DNA of 64,000 nt from Dyadobacter psychrotolerans (GTDB lineage: Bacteria > Bacteroidota > Bacteroidia > Cytophagales > Spirosomataceae): the NCBI RefSeq assembly GCF_004349265.1, contig NZ_SMFL01000017.1, positions 62,001 to 126,000 of the forward strand, read 5' to 3'. Of the stretch, positions 54,204 to 61,297 are shown piece by piece. The first letter of the stretch is position 1. Each line of letters begins with the position of its first letter. The translations under genes were made by a program, and so were the position numbers. The notes below the pieces were generated by a model that saw only the letters and a program-made list of their open reading frames with translations, searched no databases and was not told where the DNA came from.

Positions 54204-55214
54204 ATGAAAATTGCAGTGGTAGGCGCTACCGGCCTGGTAGGCGGCGAAATCCTCAAAGTGCTCGAAGAGCGTAATTTCCCGGTGACGGAACTATTGGCCG
54301 TTGCATCAGAAAGATCTGTTGGTAAGGAAATCACATTCAAGGGTAAACAGATAAAGGTGATCGGTTTTGAGGAAGCCATCGCAGCCAAACCTGAAATTGC
54401 CATTTTCTCTGCCGGCGGAGGTACATCCCTGGAACTGGCTCCAAGATTTGCAGAAGCGGGAATTACGGTAATCGACAATTCATCTGCCTGGAGAATGGAC
54501 CCTACGAAGAAACTCGTAGTGCCTGAGATCAATGCAAAAACATTGACAAAAGAAGATAAGATCATTGCAAATCCAAACTGTTCAACCATTCAGATGGTGG
54601 TGGTTTTGAATCCTTTGCATGAGAAATATAAAATCAAACGCGTTGTTGTTTCTACATACCAATCTGTTACCGGAACAGGAAAAGCGGCTGTTGATCAGTT
54701 GTTCTCAGAAAGAGCAGGAGACCACAGCAAAGGAAAAGTATATCCGCATCAGATTGACCTGAACGTGTTGCCGCATATTGATTCGTTTCTTGACAATGGT
54801 TATACCAAAGAAGAAATGAAAATGACCAACGAAACGAAAAAGATCATGGGCGATGACAGCATTGCTGTTACTGCTACCACGGTTCGTATCCCGACCATCG
54901 GAGGCCATTCAGAAGCGGTAAACATCGAATTTGAAAATGAATTTGATCTGGACGAAGTTCGTCAGATTCTTAGCCAGGCAGAAGGTGTTATTATTCAGGA
55001 CGACCCCAAAAACTTCCTGTATCCTATGCCATTAACAGCTCACGGTAAAGATGATACTTTCGTTGGCCGTATCCGCAGAGATGAATCACAGCCTAAAACT
55101 TTGAATTTGTGGATCGTTGCAGATAACCTTCGTAAAGGAGCTGCGACCAACACAGTACAAATCGCTGAGTTTTTGATGAAACACGATTTAGTTGGTGTTG
55201 CGCAGGAAGTTTAA
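54204..55214 (+). CDS. asd: aspartate-semialdehyde dehydrogenase
   Basis: Reduces aspartyl phosphate to aspartate semialdehyde, for lysine, threonine, methionine and diaminopimelate. It has 336 residues. The N-terminus KIAVVGATGLVGGEILKVLE binds NADP. The catalytic Cys is in IANPNCSTIQMVV, and the substrate-binding Arg and His are in the region TVRIPTIGGHSEAVNIEF. VDNSSAWR-like DNSSAWRMD is also present. Ends in a very strong terminator. Confidence 0.97.
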   Translation: MKIAVVGATGLVGGEILKVLEERNFPVTELLAVASERSVGKEITFKGKQIKVIGFEEAIAAKPEIAIFSAGGGTSLELAPRFAEAGITVIDNSSAWRMDPTKKLVVPEINAKTLTKEDKIIANPNCSTIQMVVVLNPLHEKYKIKRVVVSTYQSVTGTGKAAVDQLFSERAGDHSKGKVYPHQIDLNVLPHIDSFLDNGYTKEEMKMTNETKKIMGDDSIAVTATTVRIPTIGGHSEAVNIEFENEFDLDEVRQILSQAEGVIIQDDPKNFLYPMPLTAHGKDDTFVGRIRRDESQPKTLNLWIVADNLRKGAATNTVQIAEFLMKHDLVGVAQEV

Positions 55215-55231
55215 AGCCGAAAGAATATCCC

Positions 55232-55274
55232 GTAAAACAAAAAAAGCTTCATAATGAAGCTTTTTTTGTTTTAC
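55232..55274. terminator. bidirectional terminator between asd and nuoD
   Basis: A perfect 20-bp inverted repeat (55232-55251 with 55255-55274) with a 3-nt TAA loop. Both arms have an A- or T-tract at the outside, so it works in either direction. It lies between the stops of asd and nuoD. Confidence 0.9.
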
Positions 55275-55309
55275 CTCTTCCCAGCCCTATGCCCTAAGCC
55301 AAAACGCTC

Positions 55310-56527
55310 TCACCTGTCTACCTCTCCCATCACGACATCAATTGAACCTATGATCGCAACCAGGTCGGCAAGAAGCGCACCTTTTGACATTTCACCAATG
55401 ACCGAAAGATTATTAAAGGAACAGGCTCTTGCTTTACAGCGAACCGGAATATCCGACCGGCCGTCTGTACGGAAAAAGAAACCCAATTCTCCTTTTGGAC
55501 TTTCGGCCCGTGTATAAAAGTCCATCGCTTTCGGACGTATTTTTTTAGGTACCAGTGCCTGCGGATCAAAGTCAGCAGTTCGTTTATAATCTCCGGTAAG
55601 TCTTTGCAGACTTTGTTCAATGATTTTTACAGATTCCCAGCATTCCGCCACGCGAACCCAGGTTCTGTCCCAGCAGTCTCCCAAAGCTCCCATTTTTCCT
55701 TCACCAATCGGAATATCAAAATCCAGTTCCGGATAAACGGAATACCCATCCACACGTCTCAAATCATATCGCAATCCCGAAGCACGAAGCATCGGGCCTG
55801 TACAGCCGTAATTTATCGCAACCGGCACTGGTAATACGCCTACATTGGCAGTTCTTTCAATAAAAATTTTATTATCAACTACCAGTTGCTGTAATTCAAC
55901 CAGCTTTGGTTTTAAGTACTTTATAAATTCAAGGCAGCGTTCCTCAAATCCAACAGGAAGATCATAGAAAAGACCGCCGATCCAGATATAGTTATAAAGC
56001 ATTCTGGCTCCGCAGGTCCATTCCAGCAATCTCAAAATCTGTTCACGATCCCGCATCATCCATAAAAACGGCGTATATGCACCAATATCCAGCGCATATG
56101 TTCCCAAAGCTACGAAATGAGAAGCAAGCCGGTTTAATTCCGCAACAACCACCCTGATGTATTCAACGCGTTTCGGAATATCGTTTTCAATTCCAAGCAT
56201 ACGCTCGACGCCCATCACATACGCATGCTCAGAATTCATTGCGGCTACGTAGTCCATGCGGTCCACGTACGGAATGATCTGATTAAATGGCAACGCCTCC
56301 GCATGTTTTTCAAAACAGCGGTGCAAATAGCCAATATGCGGAACCACATCCAAAACAACTTCTCCGTCCGTTACCACTTCCAGTCTCAGAACACCGTGAG
56401 TGGAAGGGTGTTGCGGCCCCATGTTCAAAACCATTTCTTCGGTACGAAGATTTTCGGAGTTGTACTTGGTAGGCGCAGAAGCTGCGAAATGTTCTCTTTT
56501 GTATTCGTATTGAATGGCGTTACTCAT
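55310..56527 (-). CDS. nuoD: NADH-quinone oxidoreductase subunit D
   Basis: Peripheral-arm complex I subunit that forms part of the quinone site. It has 405 residues. The N-terminal LNMGPQHPSTHGVLRLEVV is diagnostic, with the quinone-binding HPSTHG. GYLHRCFEKHAE and MNSEHAYVMGVE follow, and the C-terminal segment ends in IVGSIDVVMGEVDR. It lies 25 kb from nuoKLMN and without nuoC or nuoE beside it. It is 32 bp downstream of the GH10-like gene on the same strand. Confidence 0.95.
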   Translation of the reverse strand: MSNAIQYEYKREHFAASAPTKYNSENLRTEEMVLNMGPQHPSTHGVLRLEVVTDGEVVLDVVPHIGYLHRCFEKHAEALPFNQIIPYVDRMDYVAAMNSEHAYVMGVERMLGIENDIPKRVEYIRVVVAELNRLASHFVALGTYALDIGAYTPFLWMMRDREQILRLLEWTCGARMLYNYIWIGGLFYDLPVGFEERCLEFIKYLKPKLVELQQLVVDNKIFIERTANVGVLPVPVAINYGCTGPMLRASGLRYDLRRVDGYSVYPELDFDIPIGEGKMGALGDCWDRTWVRVAECWESVKIIEQSLQRLTGDYKRTADFDPQALVPKKIRPKAMDFYTRAESPKGELGFFFRTDGRSDIPVRCKARACSFNNLSVIGEMSKGALLADLVAIIGSIDVVMGEVDR

Positions 56528-56559
56528 GGGGGATACTGAAACGAAGAATTACAACTTTG

Positions 56560-58161
56560 TTAAAATCTGACCAGTTTCTGTTCCTGAACCTCTACACGTA
56601 AAGGGCCAATTGGACGGCTTTCATTATGCAGGCGATCGACAGAGGTGATGTAGTAAACATAACGTTGTCCGGACCGGACACTTTTATCTATAAACCGTTC
56701 GCCTTCATAACACATGCCGATAATGCGGCGGGGATCATAAGCCGTAGCCTTTTCAGTTTCTGAAAAGCGATATATCACATAATACTGTGCACCATCTCCA
56801 TCCGATGCCGGATCCGGTTTTTCCCAAAATAATTCCAGCCCATTTGAAAGTAATGTTGCTTTCAGACTTTTTGGTGAGAGTGGCGGAATATTGTCTTTCC
56901 ATGGCATGGTCGGGACAAGTGCAGGATATTTGAAAAAATCCTTACGAAGCGAATCTGCAAAACCTAAACTGTTATTCTTTAAGGAACGCGAACTAAAGAA
57001 TATAGCTCCATCCGTTTCATTTTCCCGGAAATATCTGATTTGGTTGGGTATTTCTGCCGGATTAGCCCAGTTGGTATCTTTTTCCTTATACCCCACGCGA
57101 TAAGCTCCCATGCCCACATAAAAATGCCGGCCAAAACAATTCTCCGTCCACCAGTCTACCAGATTTTTATAAGGAACACGACCAAAGCCGGATGAAAAAT
57201 AAACCTGCGGAGCAATGTAATCGATCCAGCCTTCTTTGATCCATTTTCTGCTGTCCGCAAAAAGATCATCGTATGAGGCGAGTGCGCCGTAGGTTTTTGA
57301 ACCTTCCGGATCGGTTCCTTTATTTCGCCAGACACCGCACGGGCTAATCCCGAATTTTAGCCTCGGCTTTATAGCCGTTAAGGTGTCATGAATTTGTTTT
57401 ACCAATAAATCGATGTTATTTCTTCTCCATTCTGCCTTATTGGTAAAACCCCTTCCGTGTTTTCTGAATGTAGCTTCGTCCTGGATTGTCTGTCCCTGAA
57501 CGGCATAAGGATAAAAATAATCATCGAAGTGAATGCCATCCACATCATAGTTTTTGGCAACATTTACCGTCACATCCCGGATAAAATTTCTTACTTCCGG
57601 AATCCCGAAATCAAACAGTTTATAGCCGTCATAACTGATAATCCATTCGGGATGTGTGATACTGATATTTTCTGCCGAAACGCTGGTTGAAGATTTATGC
57701 ACGAGGCGGTTTAGATTTAGCCACGCATGAAATTCCAGTCCGCGATGATGTGCCTCCTGAATCATAAAATCCAAAGGATCCCAGAAAGGCTGTGGCTGGC
57801 GTCCCTGCTTTCCTGTCAGCCACTCCGACCAGGGCTCATTACTTTTGGCATAAAATGCGTCACCAGCCGCTCTGACCTGAACAAAAACCGCATTCATTCC
57901 TGCATTTTTATGGAAATCCAGCAGATTTGAAAACTCTTCACGTTGTACTTCAGGCACAAGATTTTTACTGCTTGGCCAATCGATATTATCCACTGTTGCT
58001 ATCCAAACTGCCCTGAATTCCCTTTTTGGAGGGAATATGATATCAGTTTCCGTGCTTTGAGCCACGCAGCCTGTCAGCAAAAAAGTGTTTAGTAAAAGGA
58101 AAAGCGCAATAACTGTAAAATTTTTCACTATAAAACGTATGCAAAATGTTATTCTGATCAA
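56560..58161 (-). CDS. glycoside hydrolase family 10-like (DUF187/GHL10) lipoprotein
   Basis: Predicted lipoprotein of 533 residues (533 from the ATG at 58161). The signal LFLLLNTFLLTGCVAQ has a good lipobox at Cys. The DUF187/GHL10 domain occupies about residues 45-380: EFRAVWIATVDNIDWPSSKN at the start, a HFDDYFYPYA segment with the acidic pair, and FGISPCGVWRN. The C-terminal 140 residues look like a fibronectin-type beta domain. A GTG at 58128 (MKNFTVIALFLLLN) is an equally good start. GHL10 proteins are thought to act on glycans or peptidoglycan, but no substrate is proven. Confidence 0.82.
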   Translation of the reverse strand: MIRITFCIRFIVKNFTVIALFLLLNTFLLTGCVAQSTETDIIFPPKREFRAVWIATVDNIDWPSSKNLVPEVQREEFSNLLDFHKNAGMNAVFVQVRAAGDAFYAKSNEPWSEWLTGKQGRQPQPFWDPLDFMIQEAHHRGLEFHAWLNLNRLVHKSSTSVSAENISITHPEWIISYDGYKLFDFGIPEVRNFIRDVTVNVAKNYDVDGIHFDDYFYPYAVQGQTIQDEATFRKHGRGFTNKAEWRRNNIDLLVKQIHDTLTAIKPRLKFGISPCGVWRNKGTDPEGSKTYGALASYDDLFADSRKWIKEGWIDYIAPQVYFSSGFGRVPYKNLVDWWTENCFGRHFYVGMGAYRVGYKEKDTNWANPAEIPNQIRYFRENETDGAIFFSSRSLKNNSLGFADSLRKDFFKYPALVPTMPWKDNIPPLSPKSLKATLLSNGLELFWEKPDPASDGDGAQYYVIYRFSETEKATAYDPRRIIGMCYEGERFIDKSVRSGQRYVYYITSVDRLHNESRPIGPLRVEVQEQKLVRF

Positions 58162-58178
58162 AGTAACGTAATTTGGAA

Positions 58179-58186
58179 CAAAGTTA
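58179..58186 (-). promoter_or_regulatory. -7 box of the GHL10 lipoprotein gene
   Basis: Minus-strand TAACTTTG fits TAnnTTTG. It lies 18 bp before the ATG at 58161, or about 50 bp before the alternative GTG at 58128. No clear -33 element. Confidence 0.4.
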
Positions 58187-58454
58187 GCCGAGAACTACCT
58201 TACTTTCATTCATTAGGATAGACTTTCAACAGGCTGATTTTAATAATAAGATAACTTTTCAATCTTGACTTAGTTATATTTCCCGGTTATCTGCTTTTAA
58301 CCCGGCCTATAAAAAACTGAATATCAAAGGACGAATTGTTGTTTTAATGAATATTTTTTATAGATATTTATTGTGTAATTACAAGGATTTTTTGTGACTT
58401 AACCCAACCGTTAAGTATTAATTTACCGCATAACGCTAAAAACTGTATCCCATA

Positions 58455-60269
58455 TTGGAACCATTTGTCAAAACCACTAAAAATAACGTCCTTTTTGAAA
58501 TAGCATGGGAGGTTTGTAATCAGGTTGGAGGAATTTATACTGTTATTAGAACCAAAGTGCCGGCAATGGTTGAAAAGTGGGAAGATAATTATTTTCTCAT
58601 GGGGCCATATTTCGAGAAAAAAGCTTCATCTGAATTTGAAGAAATAACAGACATGGACGATTCTCCTGCCGGACGTACCGCCAAGAGAATGCGTGAAATG
58701 GGGTATATTGTGCATTATGGCTACTGGCTGGTAACCGGCAAGCCAAGAGTTATATTATTTGATCTGGATAGTATCAGCCATGAGCTGGATACGATCAAAT
58801 TCAATCTTTGGGAATACAATCGTATCCCTACAATCAATGTTGAGCCCCTTGTCAACCAAACGCTTTGTTTCGGTGAAATGGTCAGGATTTTCCTGAAAGA
58901 ATACGCAGAGGACAATGCAAAACGTGAAGAAATTTACGCGCAGTTCCATGAATGGATGGCGAGCAGCGGCCTTCCTGATCTAAAACGTGAAAATGTAAAA
59001 ATTGCGACGACTTTCACCACCCATGCCACCATGCTGGGGCGTTATCTTGCTCAAAACGTAAGCGGTTTTTACAATAAACTGCCGTTTTTCGATTGGGAGC
59101 AGGAAGCAAAAAATTATGGGATACTTGCCCAATGTTCAGTTGAAAGACAAGCCGCGCTCAGTGCACATGTACTCACCACAGTAAGCGATGTGACAGCACG
59201 TGAATGCGAGGTCTTCCTTGGAAGAATGCCGGATCTCGTTACGCCGAATGGTCTTAATGTTGTCCGTTTCCAGGCTGTACACGAATTTCAAAATCTGCAT
59301 TTAAAATTCAAAGAGAGGATTCACGATTTTGTTCTTGGGCATTTCTTCCCAAGTTATTCTTTTGATTTAGATAAAACACTTTACTTTTTTACTTCCGGAC
59401 GTTACGAATATAGTAATAAGGGTTATGATCTGACGCTGGAAGCACTGGCCAGGTTAAACTGGAAAATGGTGCAGGCTAATATGGACATGACCGTTGTAAT
59501 GTTCATTGTGACCAAACAGCCTTTTACTTCTATCAATCCGGACGTGCTTCAATCCAGAGCTGTTCTGAATGAATTACAGGAAACCTGTACGGCTATTGAA
59601 AAAGAGGTTGGTGAAAAACTCTTTCTCGCGACTGCCTCTGGTACTGACCACAAAATGCCCGATCTGAATAATTTTGTTGATGAATACTGGCGTCTCCGTC
59701 TCCGTCGTACAATTCAAACCTGGAAAACAGATAAACTTCCTGCTTTTGTAACGCATGATTTGAAAGAAGAAGATGGCATTACAGATTTTTGCAAAAAGGC
59801 CAATCTGGTAAATAATGAGCGGGACCGCGTAAAAATTGTTTATCACCCCGATTTTATCTCCTCAACCAATCCGCTCTTTGGCCTCGATTACGGCCAGTTT
59901 GTGCGGGGCTGCCACCTGGGTGTTTTTCCTAGTTATTATGAACCGTGGGGTTATACGCCGCTGGAATGTGTGGTGAGAGGTGTGCCTACTGTAACGAGCG
60001 ATTTGTCGGGATTTGGAGATTATATCATGCAGATTATGCGGGATTACGAAAACCGCGGAATTTATGTAATCAACAGAAAATCACAAACATATACACAGGC
60101 AGCTGATCAAATGGCTGACATTCTTTTCAAATTTGTGAAAATGCAGCGCCGCGACCGGATCATGCAGCGTAACCGGGTTGAAAATATTTCTGATGTTTTT
60201 GACTGGATGAATTTGCGTTCCTACTACGATACTGCACACGATCTGGCTGCGAAAAGACGGAAACCATAA
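58455..60269 (+). CDS. glycogen synthase, GT3 (animal/fungal) type
   Basis: Transfers glucose from a nucleotide sugar to glycogen. It has 604 residues, starting at a TTG (58455): no ATG or GTG in that frame lies between the upstream stop and the conserved start. FEIAWEVCNQVGGIYTVIRT is the diagnostic N-terminus of GT3, and PSYYEPWGYTPLECVVRG contains the C-terminal Glu and Gly loop. GT3 enzymes use UDP-glucose in eukaryotes; in Bacteroidota the donor is likely UDP-glucose too (inference). It is the only glycogen gene in the window: no glgA (GT5), glgB or glgC lies nearby. A strong terminator follows. Confidence 0.93.
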   Translation: MEPFVKTTKNNVLFEIAWEVCNQVGGIYTVIRTKVPAMVEKWEDNYFLMGPYFEKKASSEFEEITDMDDSPAGRTAKRMREMGYIVHYGYWLVTGKPRVILFDLDSISHELDTIKFNLWEYNRIPTINVEPLVNQTLCFGEMVRIFLKEYAEDNAKREEIYAQFHEWMASSGLPDLKRENVKIATTFTTHATMLGRYLAQNVSGFYNKLPFFDWEQEAKNYGILAQCSVERQAALSAHVLTTVSDVTARECEVFLGRMPDLVTPNGLNVVRFQAVHEFQNLHLKFKERIHDFVLGHFFPSYSFDLDKTLYFFTSGRYEYSNKGYDLTLEALARLNWKMVQANMDMTVVMFIVTKQPFTSINPDVLQSRAVLNELQETCTAIEKEVGEKLFLATASGTDHKMPDLNNFVDEYWRLRLRRTIQTWKTDKLPAFVTHDLKEEDGITDFCKKANLVNNERDRVKIVYHPDFISSTNPLFGLDYGQFVRGCHLGVFPSYYEPWGYTPLECVVRGVPTVTSDLSGFGDYIMQIMRDYENRGIYVINRKSQTYTQAADQMADILFKFVKMQRRDRIMQRNRVENISDVFDWMNLRSYYDTAHDLAAKRRKP

Positions 60270-60284
60270 GATTTATTGTTTTAA

Positions 60285-60331
60285 AAACGCCCGCAAATAC
60301 CTTCAATTCTGGTATTTGCGGGCGTTTCTTT
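60285..60331 (+). terminator. terminator of the glycogen synthase gene
   Basis: A perfect 17-bp stem (60285-60301 with 60311-60327), 9-nt loop, followed by a short T-rich CTTTTATT. The stem has a GC-rich centre. Confidence 0.85.
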
Positions 60332-60398
60332 TATTCAAACCTTGCATTACTGAAAATTTTCAACACCTTCACATTCATATATTACATAACATTTTTCA

Positions 60399-61232
60399 AT
60401 GAACTACGTAGAACTTGACATACAGACCGAATCTGATTTTACAGAGATATTAATGGCGGAACTTGGAGAAGCTGGTTTTGAATCTTTTGTTGAAACCGAC
60501 GAGGGTTTGCTGGCTTATATCCAGGAAGAGGATTTTGACGAAACAAAAATCGCAGAAATAGTTGCTAAATACCAGGAAATGACAACAATAGCGACTTCCT
60601 GGAAATCGTTAGAAAGAAAGAACTGGAACGAGGAGTGGGAAAAAAGTTATGAGCCAATCGAAGTCGGAGACAAAATTCGGGTAAGGGCTGTTTTTCATGA
60701 GCCAAATCCATCCTTTCAATACGATTTGCTGATTCAACCCAAGATGTCATTCGGGACCGGTCATCATGAAACGACGTGGCTCGTTATGAATGAACAGCTT
60801 AGCCTTCCACATGCTGGTCTATCGGTAATGGACGTTGGCTGTGGGACCGGAATTCTGACAATTCTGGCTTATAAATTGGGGGCAACTCATTTACTTGGTT
60901 TTGATATTGATGAATGGGCTGTTGAAAATACGGTTGAAAACTTTGCCATGAACAGCCTGCCGGAGCAGGCAGAAGTTTTTCAGGGGACAATTGATGGTGT
61001 AAAGCCGGAACTGGTTTTTGGCGGCATTCTTGCCAATATCAACCGCAATATTCTTCTCGCCGAAATTCCGAAATATGTACAGCACCTGGCTTCCGGCGGA
61101 TGGCTGGTAACCAGCGGATTCTATGAAACCGATCAGGCTGATATTGAGCGCTGTGCGGAAGAAAACGGATTAAAAAAACTAAGATCGAATACGCGTAACC
61201 AGTGGGCAACCGTTGTATTTGAAAAGTTGTAA
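60399..61232 (+). CDS. prmA: ribosomal protein L11 methyltransferase
   Basis: Trimethylates lysines of ribosomal protein L11 (family assignment). It has 277 residues, with an N-terminal substrate-binding domain to about residue 95. The SAM-binding core follows: MDVGCGTGILTILAYKLGA, LGFDIDEWAVENTVENF and the LANINRNILL motif (an N-x-x-R-like catalytic segment). GTGHHETTWLVM is typical of PrmA. The 65-bp gap to the next gene holds no terminator, so both may be co-transcribed. Confidence 0.95.
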   Translation: MNYVELDIQTESDFTEILMAELGEAGFESFVETDEGLLAYIQEEDFDETKIAEIVAKYQEMTTIATSWKSLERKNWNEEWEKSYEPIEVGDKIRVRAVFHEPNPSFQYDLLIQPKMSFGTGHHETTWLVMNEQLSLPHAGLSVMDVGCGTGILTILAYKLGATHLLGFDIDEWAVENTVENFAMNSLPEQAEVFQGTIDGVKPELVFGGILANINRNILLAEIPKYVQHLASGGWLVTSGFYETDQADIERCAEENGLKKLRSNTRNQWATVVFEKL

Positions 61233-61297
61233 ACAAACTCCAAAAAAATCCCCGCAACCGGGAAACGGAGTACACGGAAAAGTACTTTTTATAACAC

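Noticed and set aside
54116..54589. Minus-strand 157-residue frame over asd
   Set aside because: Shadow of the asd coding sequence without family features.
58455..60269. Assignment as bacterial GlgA (GT5)
   Set aside because: The N-terminal and C-terminal motifs match GT3, and the GT5 KTGGL motif is absent.
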